From Thioclava pacifica DSM 10166 (GTDB lineage: Bacteria; Pseudomonadota; Alphaproteobacteria; Rhodobacterales; Rhodobacteraceae): a DNA stretch of 64,000 nucleotides. The position numbers and the translations under genes are program-made. Position 1 is the first letter of the stretch, and each line of letters begins with the position of its first letter. Of the stretch, positions 1-8,558 are shown one piece after another. A model generated the notes under the pieces. The model searched no databases and was not told the DNA's origin. It was given only the letters and a program-made list of their open reading frames with translations. The stretch covers positions 248,001 through 312,000 of the forward strand of contig NZ_AUND01000012.1 of assembly GCF_000714535.1 (NCBI RefSeq), given 5' to 3'.

Positions 1-921
1 CTCGGCGTCGAGTTGTTCACCGGCTCCACCGGCCGGGTCTTTCCCGTCGAGATGAAAGCCTCACCCATGCTGCGCGCCTGGATCGCGCGGCTGGAACGTC
101 TCGGCGTCACGATCCACACCCGCTGGCGCTGGCAGGGCTTCGACGGCGAGGCGCTGATCTTCGACACGCCGGAGGGCCGCCAGACCCTCACCCCCGACAC
201 CACGGTGCTCGCGCTTGGCGGTGCGAGCTGGCCGCGCCTCGGCTCGGATGCCGAATGGGTCGCTTGGCTCGCCGCAAAGGGTGTCACCCTCTCCCCGTTC
301 CAACCCGCCAACATGGGCTTCGCGATCGACTGGTCGATCCATATGGCCAAGCTCCTCGGTCAGCCCGTCAAAGGCGCGGCGCTTATCACCCCCACCCGCC
401 GGACCCGCGGAGAATTTGTCATCTCCGCCCGCGGCCTTGAGGGCGGCGGTATCTATGAGCTTTCGGCCGAATTGCGCGACGGCGCGCCGCTTGCCCTCGA
501 CCTCGTTCCTGATCTCAGCATCGAAGACCTCGCCACCCGCATCGCGAAACTCCCGCCGAAACAGAGCCTGAGCAATCGCCTCCGCAAGGCCGGCAAACTC
601 GATCCGGTCAAACTCGCCCTCGCGCTCGAATGGGGTCGACCGATGCCAAACGAACCAGCCGAACTCGCCGCGACCCTCAAATCCCTCCCCGTCCCGCTCG
701 GCCCGCCGCGCCCTCTTGCCGAAGCAATCTCGAGCGCGGGCGGCATCGCCTGGGACAGCCTCACCGGCGACCTCGAACTGACCGGTCTGCCCGGCGTCTT
801 CGCCGCAGGCGAAATGGTCGACTGGGAGGCACCCACGGGCGGCTATCTCCTGACCGCCTGCCTCGCCACGGGCCGCCATGCCGGACGCGCCGCCGCAAAA
901 CGGCTTACCCCTTCTTCTTGA
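1..921 (+). CDS. NAD(P)/FAD-dependent oxidoreductase, HI0933/BaiN-like family (5' truncated by window)
   Basis: The reading frame is already open at base 1, so the N-terminal FAD-binding segment lies outside the window. The visible ~306 residues carry a middle insertion domain and a C-terminal flavoprotein end with 'GVFAAGEMVDWEAPTGGYLL', the second FAD-contacting glycine-rich stretch seen at the end of HI0933-like enzymes. Segments such as 'TTVLALGGASWPRLGSD' fit the same family (TIGR03862 type). The physiological substrate of this family is largely unknown, although one relative was called aminoacetone oxidase. It stops at a TGA just before a palindromic intergenic repeat. Family call is firm; the specific reaction is not. 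Confidence 0.85.
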   Translation, partial: LGVELFTGSTGRVFPVEMKASPMLRAWIARLERLGVTIHTRWRWQGFDGEALIFDTPEGRQTLTPDTTVLALGGASWPRLGSDAEWVAWLAAKGVTLSPFQPANMGFAIDWSIHMAKLLGQPVKGAALITPTRRTRGEFVISARGLEGGGIYELSAELRDGAPLALDLVPDLSIEDLATRIAKLPPKQSLSNRLRKAGKLDPVKLALALEWGRPMPNEPAELAATLKSLPVPLGPPRPLAEAISSAGGIAWDSLTGDLELTGLPGVFAAGEMVDWEAPTGGYLLTACLATGRHAGRAAAKRLTPSS

Positions 922-922
922 T

Positions 923-970
923 GGAAATATCTCGGGGGGCTCGCGACAGCGAGCGGGGGCAGCGCCCCCT
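923..970. repeat. Palindromic intergenic repeat / probable terminator pair
   Basis: Two adjacent perfect hairpins lie between convergent genes: GCTCGC/GCGAGC (939-944 with 949-954, loop gaca) and GGGGGC/GCCCCC (955-960 with 964-969, loop agc). The layout (GC-rich palindromes next to a 'gatatttcc'-like stretch on the minus strand) resembles a short intergenic repeat I associate with Rhodobacteraceae genomes. No second copy was noticed in this window. It could act as a bidirectional transcription stop, though there is no T-tract. Confidence 0.5.
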
Positions 971-1567
971 CTACCCGTCCCGCCGCGCCACCGCGCGCTG
1001 ATAGGCCGGCCGCGCCCGCATCCGCGCGTGGTATTCGCTCAGCCGGTGCTCGACGATCGGGAATTTCGCCATCAAGGCCCAGTCAAGGCAATGGGTGAGG
1101 ATGATATCCGGCACGGTCAGCTCTTCCCCCATGACGAACTCACCTTCGCTCATCCGGTGGATCAGCGTGTGCTGCGAGCGCTCGAGCTCCCAACGCAGCG
1201 AATTCTTGATCCCCGACAGCCGCAGCTCCTCGGGCAGGATGAAACTATGCCGCGCGGCGGTCCAGAGATTGGCGTCGAACTCATCGAGCAGGAATTGCGT
1301 CACACTGTCCTGACGCGCCCTCTCCAGCGTCCCCGCTTTATGCGTCAACCGCCCATGCGCATCCGAGAGATAGGTGATGATCGCGGTGGAATCGGTGATC
1401 GGCGTGCCATCGACCACCAGCACCGGAACCTTGCCCGCCGGGTTGAAGGCCACGACATCCTCCGAGCGCGGCGCGGCGCGCACATGCTCATAGTCCAGCC
1501 CCAACTCCTCGAGCATCCACAGCACACGCAAAGTGCGCGACCCGACCGTTCCGATGACCGTATACAT
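971..1567 (-). CDS. Glutathione S-transferase family protein
   Basis: 198 residues, the normal length for a two-domain cytosolic GST. The N-terminal thioredoxin-like half begins 'MYTVIGTVGSRTLRVLWMLE', where the SRTLRV region replaces the usual catalytic Ser/Tyr motif. It continues with 'PAGKVPVLVVDG' (cis-Pro glutathione-binding loop) and 'ITDSTAIITYL' (the E/D-S-x-x-I glutathione gamma-glutamyl site). The C-terminal half is helical, with 'GEELTVPDIILTHCLDWA' matching the N-capping box. It probably conjugates or reduces with glutathione in the cytosol, substrate unknown. It converges on the upstream flavoprotein. Confidence 0.88.
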   Translation of the reverse strand: MYTVIGTVGSRTLRVLWMLEELGLDYEHVRAAPRSEDVVAFNPAGKVPVLVVDGTPITDSTAIITYLSDAHGRLTHKAGTLERARQDSVTQFLLDEFDANLWTAARHSFILPEELRLSGIKNSLRWELERSQHTLIHRMSEGEFVMGEELTVPDIILTHCLDWALMAKFPIVEHRLSEYHARMRARPAYQRAVARRDG

Positions 1568-1725
1568 CCTGTCTCCCCGTCAAATCGGCGGCATTGGGCC
1601 ACGGGTCCGGGAAAGGTGCAAGAGACCCGCGCGATTGTTACCGAGACAAACGCGACATTGACGCTGCGACGGCTTGGTAGCGTTATGCGCCCCGCGCGGA
1701 GGGGAGATCCGCCGGGAGACACAAA

Positions 1726-2961
1726 ATGACCCAAGCCCGACTGTTCACGCCGGTCCTGATCGGTGGTGCCGTGATCCTGATGCTCAGCTTCGCCGTCCGG
1801 GCGAGCTTCGGCGTCTTCCAGATCCCGATCGCGAGCGAGTTCAACTGGCCGCGCGCCGAATTCTCGCTGGCGATCGCCGTGCAGAACCTCGCCTGGGGCA
1901 TCGGCCAGCCGATCTTCGGCGCGATCGCCGAACGCTGGGGCGACCGACTCGCGATCATCCTTGGGGCGCTGGTCTACGCGCTGGGGTTGGTTCTGTCGGC
2001 CTTCGCGATCAATCCCGAACAGCACCAGTTGCTGGAAATCCTCGTGGGCTTCGGTATCGCAGGCACCGGCTTTGGCGTGATCCTCGCCGTGGTGGGCCGT
2101 GCGACCTCGGATGAGAACCGCTCGCTCGCGCTGGGAATCGCCACGGCGGCAGGCTCGGCGGGTCAGGTCTTCGGCGCACCAATGGCCGAACTTCTGCTCG
2201 GTCATTTCCCCTGGCAGACCGTGTTCCTGATCTTCGCCGCCGTAATCCTCGCCTCGCTCATGTTCCTGCCGCTGATCCGCGCCCCCGAACGCGCGAGCCG
2301 CGCGGAGCTGGCCGAGAGCATGGGCACCGTCCTGATGCGCGCCTTCCGCGATCCTTCCTACACACTGATCTTCCTCGGCTTCTTCTCCTGCGGCTATCAG
2401 TTGGGCTTCATCACCGCGCATTTCCCCGCGATGGTGACCGAGATGTGCGGTGCGGTGGCCCCCGGATCGCTGCTGGCCGGGATCGGGATCGAGACGACCT
2501 CGGCGCTTGGCGCCGCCGCGATCTCGGTGATCGGGCTCGCGAATATCGTGGGCACGATCTATGCGGGCTGGGCAGGCAAGCGTTGGTCGAAGAAATACCT
2601 GCTAGCAGGGATCTACCTACTGCGCACCTTCGTTGCCGCCGCCTTCATCCTGACGCCGATGACGCCCGCGACGGTGCTGATCTTCTCGCTCGCGATGGGG
2701 GCGCTGTGGCTCGCGACCGTGCCGCTGACCTCCGGCCTCGTCGCGCATATCTACGGGCTGCGCTACATGGGCACGCTTTACGGGATCGTCTTCTTTTCCC
2801 ACCAGGTGGGCGCGTTCCTGGGCGTCTGGCTGGGTGGCAAGCTCTATGATGCCTATGGCGATTATACCTTGGTCTGGTGGGTCGGCGTCGGCGTCGGCGC
2901 GTTCTCTGCCATCGTGCATCTGCCCGTGCGCGAGAACCGGACCGAGCTTCAGCCTGCCTGA
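1726..2961 (+). CDS. MFS transporter
   Basis: 411 residues with about twelve hydrophobic segments, the standard length of a major facilitator. The loop after TM2 reads 'GAIAERWGDRLAIILGAL', a good match to the G-x-x-x-D-R/K-x-G-R signature. A second half begins after the charged central loop ('RAPERASRAELAESMGTVL'). The architecture resembles oxalate/formate antiporter-like and monocarboxylate-type carriers, but nothing in the sequence fixes the substrate. The ATG at 1726 follows a GGAG-like site. The 3' end overlaps the convergent reductase gene by 13 bases. Confidence 0.85.
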   Translation: MTQARLFTPVLIGGAVILMLSFAVRASFGVFQIPIASEFNWPRAEFSLAIAVQNLAWGIGQPIFGAIAERWGDRLAIILGALVYALGLVLSAFAINPEQHQLLEILVGFGIAGTGFGVILAVVGRATSDENRSLALGIATAAGSAGQVFGAPMAELLLGHFPWQTVFLIFAAVILASLMFLPLIRAPERASRAELAESMGTVLMRAFRDPSYTLIFLGFFSCGYQLGFITAHFPAMVTEMCGAVAPGSLLAGIGIETTSALGAAAISVIGLANIVGTIYAGWAGKRWSKKYLLAGIYLLRTFVAAAFILTPMTPATVLIFSLAMGALWLATVPLTSGLVAHIYGLRYMGTLYGIVFFSHQVGAFLGVWLGGKLYDAYGDYTLVWWVGVGVGAFSAIVHLPVRENRTELQPA

Positions 2962-3800
2962 TCCAGAATCGCACGCAACCCCGAGCGGTAATCCGGGTAG
3001 CGCAGCGTGACGCCCAGCTCCCGCTTGATCTTGTCGTTGCGCACCCGCTTGCTCTCGGCATAGAAGCTGCGCGCCATCGGGCTGAGATCGGCCTGATCGA
3101 ACGGCACCTCGGGCGGCAGCGGCAGGCTAAGCAGTTCGGCGGCATAGGCGATCACATCCTGCGGCGGGGCCGGGTCGTCATCGCAGACGTTATAAACCGC
3201 GCCCGGATCGGGATGCTCGATCGAGGCCAGCAGCACCTGCGCGATGTCCTCCACATGGATGCGCGAGAAGACCTGGCCCTCCTTGATGATCCGCCGAGCG
3301 GTGCCGCCCTTCACCTTCTCGAAAGGGCCGCGCCCGGGGCCGTAGATACCCGCGAGCCGGAAGATATGCAGCGGCAGATTGTGCGCGGCAGCCAGCGCGC
3401 CCCATGCCGCCTCGGCCTCGACCCGAGCCTGACCGCGTTTCGTCGACGGCGTCAGCGGCGTCGCCTCATCGACCCAGTCGCCCGCGTGATCGCCATAGAC
3501 GCCCACGGTCGAGAGATAGCCCACCCATTCCAGATGCTGCGCTGCAGCAATGGCATCATGCTGCGCAGCGAGAACCGGGTCGCCCTCGGCGCCGGGCGCC
3601 ACGGAAGTCAGCAGATGCGTCGCCTCATCGAGCGGCAGATCGCCCCCGTTCCAGATCAGCGGCTCGACCCCTTCGGAGCGCAACAGCTCGGCTTTCTCGG
3701 CGTTGCGCGTCGTGCCGATCACCCGCCAGCCACGCTCCAGCAGAAGGGCCGCGAGCGCGCGCGCCGAATAGCCGTGCCCGATGGAAAGAAGTGTCGGCAT
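2949..3800 (-). CDS. NAD(P)-dependent SDR/epimerase-like oxidoreductase (YeeZ-like)
   Basis: 283 residues from an ATG at 3800. The N-terminus 'MPTLLSIGHGYSARALA' is a Rossmann glycine-rich loop. Later 'YLSTVGVYGDHAGDWVDE' and 'RLAGIYGPGRGP' are typical of extended SDR epimerases that lack the canonical YxxxK (the Y lies in the VYG motif). 'SRIHVEDIAQVLLASI' and 'YNVCDDDPAP' also match this group. The frame stays open far upstream, but that part is antisense to adenine deaminase and is rejected. The substrate is unknown. It is divergent from ade and convergent with the MFS gene. Confidence 0.83.
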   Translation of the reverse strand: MPTLLSIGHGYSARALAALLLERGWRVIGTTRNAEKAELLRSEGVEPLIWNGGDLPLDEATHLLTSVAPGAEGDPVLAAQHDAIAAAQHLEWVGYLSTVGVYGDHAGDWVDEATPLTPSTKRGQARVEAEAAWGALAAAHNLPLHIFRLAGIYGPGRGPFEKVKGGTARRIIKEGQVFSRIHVEDIAQVLLASIEHPDPGAVYNVCDDDPAPPQDVIAYAAELLSLPLPPEVPFDQADLSPMARSFYAESKRVRNDKIKRELGVTLRYPDYRSGLRAILDQAG

Positions 3801-3887
3801 ATCGGCCCCCTTTTGCCTTTCTGTCACGAGACATAGGTAGAGCCTGTGCGAATGCATAACAACGTCTCTTGAACCTTCCTGCGGGCA

Positions 3888-5705
3888 ATGACAGGCTTGG
3901 ACATGGAACAGAAGAACAAGATCAAATCCTGGCCCGAAGCCGCGACGCGCCTCATTGCCGTGGCTGCCGGGCGCGAACCTGCCGACCTCGTGATCCGGGG
4001 TGGCAAATGGGTCAATGTCCACTCCCGCGAAGTGCTTGAAGGCTACGATATCGCCGTCGCCGAAGGGCGTTTTGCCGCCATCGCCCCGGATCTGTCGGAC
4101 AGCATCGGACCCGAGACCGAGGTGATCGAGGCCGAAGGGCGCTACATGGTGCCGGGGCTCTGCGACGCGCATATGCATATCGAGAGCGGCATGCTGACGC
4201 CCGCCGAATTTGCCGCTGCGGTGATCCCGCACGGCACCACAACCATGTTCACCGACCCGCATGAGATCGCGAATGTGCTGGGCCTCGAAGGCGTGCGAAT
4301 GATGCATGACGAGGCGCTGATGCAGCCCGTGAACATCTTCACCCAGATGCCCTCCTGCGCCCCCTCCGCGCCGGGGCTCGAGACGACGGGTTTCGAGATA
4401 ACCCCCGATGATGTGGCCGCAGCGATGCAATGGCCCGGCATCATCGGTCTGGGCGAGATGATGAACTTTCCCGGCGTGATTGCGGGCGATCGCAAGATGC
4501 TGGCCGAGATCGCGGCGACGCAGAATTTCAACAAGACAGTTGGCGGGCACTATGCCTCGCCCGATCTGGGCGCCCCTTTCCGCGCCTATGTGGCGGGCGG
4601 ACCGGCCGACGATCACGAGGGCACTTGCGAAGCAGACGCGATCGCGCGCGTGCGTCAGGGCATGCGTTCGATGATGCGGCTGGGCTCTGCGTGGTATGAT
4701 GTGGAGACCCAGATCACCGCCGTCACCGAAAAGGGCCTCGACCCGCGAAACTTCATCCTTTGCACCGATGATTGCCACTCCGGAACGCTGGTGCATGACG
4801 GCCATATGAACCGGGTCTTCCGCCATGCGGTCGAGTGTGGGGCCGATCCGCTCGTGGCGCTGCAGATGTGCACGATCAATACGGCGACCCATTTCGGGCT
4901 GGAGCGCGAGTTGGGCTCGATCACGCCGGGCCGCCGCGCCGATCTGATCCTGACCTCGGACCTCGCGACACTACCGGTCGAACAGGTCATCGCGCGGGGC
5001 AAGACTGTTGCGAAGGATGGCAAGCTGCTGGCCGAGTGCCCGCATTATGACTGGCCCGAGAGCGCGCGTAACACCGTGCATCTGGGCAAGACCCTCACGG
5101 CTGCGGATTTCGAGATCGAGGCCCCCGAGGGCGCGAACACAGTCACCGCCCGCGTGATCGGCGTGGTCGAGAACCAGGCGCCGACCAAGGCGCTGACGGA
5201 GGAGCTCGATGTAACCGATGGGCTCGCGCAGCCTGACACCGGCAAGGACATCGCGCAGATCGCGCTGGTGGAACGCCATCAGGGCACGGGCGGGGTCACC
5301 AACGGCTTCGTGTCGGGCTTCGGCTACAAGGGGCGGATGGCGATGGGCTCGACCGTGGCCCATGACAGCCACCACATGATCGTCGTGGGCACCGACCGCG
5401 AGATGATGGCCGCCTGCGCCAACCGGCTTGGCGAGATGGGCGGCGGGGTCTCCGTCTGGAAGGACGGGGCCGAGATCGCCTCGGTGCCGCTGCCAATCGC
5501 CGGGCTGATGTCGGACGATCCGGCCGAAACGGTGGCCGCGCGCGCTGCGAAAATGGTCGAGGCGATGGCCGAATGCGGCTGCACCCTGAACAACGCTTAC
5601 ATGCAGCATTCGCTGCTCGCGCTCGTCGTGATCCCCGAGATCCGCATATCGGATCTGGGGCTCGTGGACGTGACGCGTTTTGAACTGACGGACCTTTTTG
5701 AATGA
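3888..5705 (+). CDS. ade: Adenine deaminase
   Basis: 605 residues; converts adenine to hypoxanthine plus ammonia in purine salvage. It is an amidohydrolase fold: an N-terminal composite beta-sandwich segment, then metal ligands H95 and H97 in 'LCDAHMHIESG', 'PHGTTTMFTDPHEI' near 110-122, and 'ILCTDDCHSG' near 295. The C-terminal part holds 'AMGSTVAHDSHHMIVVGTD', characteristic of Ade rather than other amidohydrolases. The start could instead be the ATG at 3903. It overlaps the next gene by ATGA, so the two are translationally coupled. Together they would take AMP to adenine and then hypoxanthine. Confidence 0.93.
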   Translation: MTGLDMEQKNKIKSWPEAATRLIAVAAGREPADLVIRGGKWVNVHSREVLEGYDIAVAEGRFAAIAPDLSDSIGPETEVIEAEGRYMVPGLCDAHMHIESGMLTPAEFAAAVIPHGTTTMFTDPHEIANVLGLEGVRMMHDEALMQPVNIFTQMPSCAPSAPGLETTGFEITPDDVAAAMQWPGIIGLGEMMNFPGVIAGDRKMLAEIAATQNFNKTVGGHYASPDLGAPFRAYVAGGPADDHEGTCEADAIARVRQGMRSMMRLGSAWYDVETQITAVTEKGLDPRNFILCTDDCHSGTLVHDGHMNRVFRHAVECGADPLVALQMCTINTATHFGLERELGSITPGRRADLILTSDLATLPVEQVIARGKTVAKDGKLLAECPHYDWPESARNTVHLGKTLTAADFEIEAPEGANTVTARVIGVVENQAPTKALTEELDVTDGLAQPDTGKDIAQIALVERHQGTGGVTNGFVSGFGYKGRMAMGSTVAHDSHHMIVVGTDREMMAACANRLGEMGGGVSVWKDGAEIASVPLPIAGLMSDDPAETVAARAAKMVEAMAECGCTLNNAYMQHSLLALVVIPEIRISDLGLVDVTRFELTDLFE

Positions 5706-7177
5706 ATGAAACGCTCGAATTGATCACGCCGGATGCTTCGGCGGCCGAGACCTTCACCGATGCCGCGAAAGCGGTTGCCCATCTCGAGGCACTTTATGCC
5801 GAGGCGACGGGTTTCCTGCTCGAGAAGTTCAACGAAACGCTCGAGAGCAAGACCGCGACGGCCCGCTTCCGCGCCTTCTACCCGGAAGTGCGGATCACCG
5901 TGTCCTCGCATACCAAGGCCGACAGCCGTCTGAGTTTCGGTCATGTCGCCCTGCCCGGAACCTATGCCGCGACGATCACCCGGCCCGACCTGTTTCGCAA
6001 TTACCTGACCCAGCAACTCGGCCTGCTGATCAAGAACCATGGCGTGCCGGTTCATGTCGGGCCTTCGGAGACACCGATCCCGGTGCATTTCGCGGTCGCC
6101 GCTCATCCCGAGGTGACCGTGCCGCAGGAAGGCGTGCTCGATTTCAGTCTGCGCGACGTGTTCGACGTACCCGATCTTGCGGGGATGAACGACGATATCG
6201 TCAACGGCATGGCGGGGCCGAACCCCGATGGTTCAGGGCATCTGGCCCCCTTCACCGCGCAGCGGGTGGATTATTCGCTCGCGCGGCTGTCGCACTACAC
6301 CGCGACCAAGGCCGATCACTTCCAGAACCATGTCCTCTTTACGAATTACCAGTTCTACGTCGACGAGTTCGAGGCGGTGGCGCGCCGGATGCTGGCCGAT
6401 CCGAGCTCGGGCTATACGAGCTTCGTGGCACCCGGCAATCAGGAGATCACCGATCCGCAGGCAGAGATCCCGGGCCTCGCGAAGCTGCCGCAGATGCCGA
6501 CCTATCACCTCAAGCGGGCCGATGGTCAGGGCATCACGCTGGTCAATATCGGCGTCGGCCCCTCGAATGCGAAAACCGCGACCGATCATATCGCGGTGCT
6601 GCGCCCCCATGCCTGGCTGATGGTCGGCCATTGCGCGGGTCTGCGCAATTCGCAGCAGCTGGGCGATTTCGTCCTCGCGCATGCCTACCTGCGCGAAGAT
6701 CACGTGCTCGATGACGACCTGCCCGTCTGGGTGCCGATCCCCGCGCTAGCCGAGGTTCAGGTGGCGCTGCAGGAGGCCGTGGCCGAGGTGACCGAACTGG
6801 AAGGTTATGAGCTCAAGCGGATCATGCGCACGGGTACGGTGGCCACCATCGACAACCGCAACTGGGAGCTGCGCGACCAGTCCGGTCCCGTCCACCGCCT
6901 CAGCCAGTCGCGCGCCGTCGCCCTCGACATGGAAAGCGCCACGATCGCCGCGAACGGCTTCCGGTTCCGCGTTCCCTACGGCACGCTTCTGTGCGTGTCC
7001 GACAAGCCGCTTCATGGCGAGCTGAAGCTACCCGGCATGGCGACCGAGTTCTACCGCACGCAGGTCGCGAACCATTTGCTGATCGGGATCCGCGCGATGG
7101 AGAAACTTCGTGAAATGCCGCTGGAACGAATCCACAGCCGGAAATTGCGTAGCTTCGAGGAAACAGCGTTCCTGTGA
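5702..7177 (+). CDS. amn: AMP nucleosidase
   Basis: 491 residues, the usual size for Amn. The enzyme hydrolyses AMP to adenine and ribose 5-phosphate. The N-terminal regulatory domain includes 'RFRAFYPEVRITVSSH' and 'LPGTYAATITRPDLF'. The C-terminal phosphorylase-like catalytic domain contains 'VNIGVGPSNAKTATDHIAVLRP', 'VGHCAGLRNSQQLGDFVLA' and 'ALDMESATIAANGFRFRVPYGTLLCVSDKP', where MES is the nucleoside phosphorylase signature. The ATG overlaps the ade stop (5702-5705). The product adenine is the substrate of the coupled upstream deaminase. Confidence 0.95.
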   Translation: MNETLELITPDASAAETFTDAAKAVAHLEALYAEATGFLLEKFNETLESKTATARFRAFYPEVRITVSSHTKADSRLSFGHVALPGTYAATITRPDLFRNYLTQQLGLLIKNHGVPVHVGPSETPIPVHFAVAAHPEVTVPQEGVLDFSLRDVFDVPDLAGMNDDIVNGMAGPNPDGSGHLAPFTAQRVDYSLARLSHYTATKADHFQNHVLFTNYQFYVDEFEAVARRMLADPSSGYTSFVAPGNQEITDPQAEIPGLAKLPQMPTYHLKRADGQGITLVNIGVGPSNAKTATDHIAVLRPHAWLMVGHCAGLRNSQQLGDFVLAHAYLREDHVLDDDLPVWVPIPALAEVQVALQEAVAEVTELEGYELKRIMRTGTVATIDNRNWELRDQSGPVHRLSQSRAVALDMESATIAANGFRFRVPYGTLLCVSDKPLHGELKLPGMATEFYRTQVANHLLIGIRAMEKLREMPLERIHSRKLRSFEETAFL

Positions 7178-7309
7178 CGCAGGAAAATCCCGGCGCATTT
7201 CCCGAAAAGGGCTTGCCATGCTCAATAAAAACGTGTCGAACATGGCCCACCAACCGTGAGACACGGACGAAATTGACCCCGGAGCAGCGGGGCGAAGAGA
7301 GGAACAAAG

Positions 7310-7597
7310 ATGTCGAAACCGATGACCAAGACCCAATTGGTGGCCGCCCTCGCCGAAGCGATGGACGCCGACAAGAAAACCGCTTCGGCCGCGCTCGACG
7401 CGATCTCCGCGGTCGTGACGAAAGAAGTGGCTGCCGGCGGCGCCGTGACCCTCCCGGGCATCGGCAAAGTCTACTGCAAGTCGCGCCCCGAGCGCATGGT
7501 CCGCAACCCGGCCACCGGCGAGCAGATGCAAAAGCCCGCTGACAAGCAGGTCAAGGTTACCGTGGCGAAAGCGCTCAAGGACAGCGTGAACGCCTGA
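7310..7597 (+). CDS. hup: HU-family DNA-binding protein
   Basis: 95 residues, the normal length for HU/IHF-like nucleoid proteins. 'MTKTQLVAALAEAMDADKKTASAALDAI' forms the N-terminal helices. 'GGAVTLPGIGKVYCKSRPERMVRNPATGEQM' is the beta-arm, with the R-N-P-x-T-G tip that intercalates into the DNA minor groove, although the arm and start of this copy deviate somewhat from canonical HU. It should bend and compact DNA. It is monocistronic, with an SD GAGAGG-like site before the ATG and a strong terminator after it. IHF-beta is less likely because partner-specific residues are lacking. Confidence 0.92.
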   Translation: MSKPMTKTQLVAALAEAMDADKKTASAALDAISAVVTKEVAAGGAVTLPGIGKVYCKSRPERMVRNPATGEQMQKPADKQVKVTVAKALKDSVNA

Positions 7598-7633
7598 TCC
7601 ATCCTCTCAGGCAACTGAGGGACGGAGAACTTC

Positions 7634-7666
7634 AAGGGCGCCCGCGAGAGATCGGGGCGCCCTTTT
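7634..7666 (+). terminator. Rho-independent terminator after HU
   Basis: A perfect 9-bp stem AAGGGCGCC (7634-7642) pairs with GGCGCCCTT (7656-7664) around a 13-nt loop and runs into TTTT (7663-7666). It lies between hup and the downstream DMT permease and should separate the two transcripts. Confidence 0.8.
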
Positions 7667-7682
7667 CAGGTCCGGAGGACAC

Positions 7683-8558
7683 ATGGATCTGCGCGCAATC
7701 GGAATGGGGCTGGCCTTTGCCCTGATGTGGTCATCGGCCTTCACCTCGACCCATATCATCGTCGCCGAAGCACCGCCGCTCGCGGCGCTCTCGGTGCGCT
7801 TTCTGATCTCGGGCGTAATCGGGATCGCACTGGCACGCGCGCTGGGACAGAGCTGGCAGCTCAGCCGGGCGCAGTGGCGCGCGACGCTCATTTTCGGGCT
7901 CTGCCAGAACGCGCTCTATCTCGGGTTCAACTGGGTCGCGATGACGACGGTCGAGGCCTCGGTCGCGGCGATCATTGCCTCGACCATGCCGCTGATCGTG
8001 GGCGCGCTTGGCTGGATCGTCTTCCGCGACCGGATCCCACCTCTGGGTATCGCGGGACTTGTGGCGGGGTTCGCGGGCGTTGGCATCATCATGGGTGCGC
8101 GCCTGCAAGGCGGTGTCGACCCCGTCGGTCTGGGCCTGTGCGTGGCCGGTGCGCTGGCCCTGGCTGTCGCAACGCTCACCGTGCGCGGAGCAAGCGACGG
8201 CAAAGGGGGAGTGCTGATGATCGTCGGGATCCAGATGCTCGTCGGCTCTGCGAGCCTCGCGGTCGTCTCGCTCCTGACTGAACATCTCGCGGTGAACGTG
8301 ACTCCGAAACTGAGCATCGCCTTCATCTACACGGTGATCGTTCCCGGGCTGATGGCGACCTGGATCTGGTTCCGGCTGGTCGGTCGTATCGGTGCGGTGC
8401 GGGCAGCGACCTTCCACTTCCTGACGCCGGTGTTTGGCGTGGCGATCGCGGCGGTGGTGCTGGGCGAAAAGCTCGACTGGCATGATGCGCTTGGCGTCGC
8501 GGTGATCGCAGGCGGCATCCTCGCAGTGCAGATCTCGAAACAGGAAGCCCGGCGCTAG
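7683..8558 (+). CDS. DMT-family (EamA) transporter
   Basis: 291 residues with about ten hydrophobic helices arranged as two EamA repeats. The first is near 5-135 ('GLAFALMWSSAFTSTHIIV', 'MTTVEASVAAIIASTMPLIV') and the second near 150-285 ('PGLMATWIWFRLVGRIGAVRA', 'FLTPVFGVAIAAVVLGE'). The second helix pair ends with the conserved P-x-x-x-x-x-x-x-x-x-x-GE pattern. Members export metabolites or amino acids; no substrate can be inferred. SD GGAGGAC sits just before the ATG. Its stop TAG interlocks with the opposing stop of the DUF4202 gene (CTAG, 8555-8558). Confidence 0.87.
   Translation: MDLRAIGMGLAFALMWSSAFTSTHIIVAEAPPLAALSVRFLISGVIGIALARALGQSWQLSRAQWRATLIFGLCQNALYLGFNWVAMTTVEASVAAIIASTMPLIVGALGWIVFRDRIPPLGIAGLVAGFAGVGIIMGARLQGGVDPVGLGLCVAGALALAVATLTVRGASDGKGGVLMIVGIQMLVGSASLAVVSLLTEHLAVNVTPKLSIAFIYTVIVPGLMATWIWFRLVGRIGAVRAATFHFLTPVFGVAIAAVVLGEKLDWHDALGVAVIAGGILAVQISKQEARR

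Noticed and set aside
3801-4892. N-terminal extension of the YeeZ-like reductase
   Set aside because: Lies antisense to adenine deaminase; the Rossmann start MPTLLSIGHG at 3800 is the family N-terminus.
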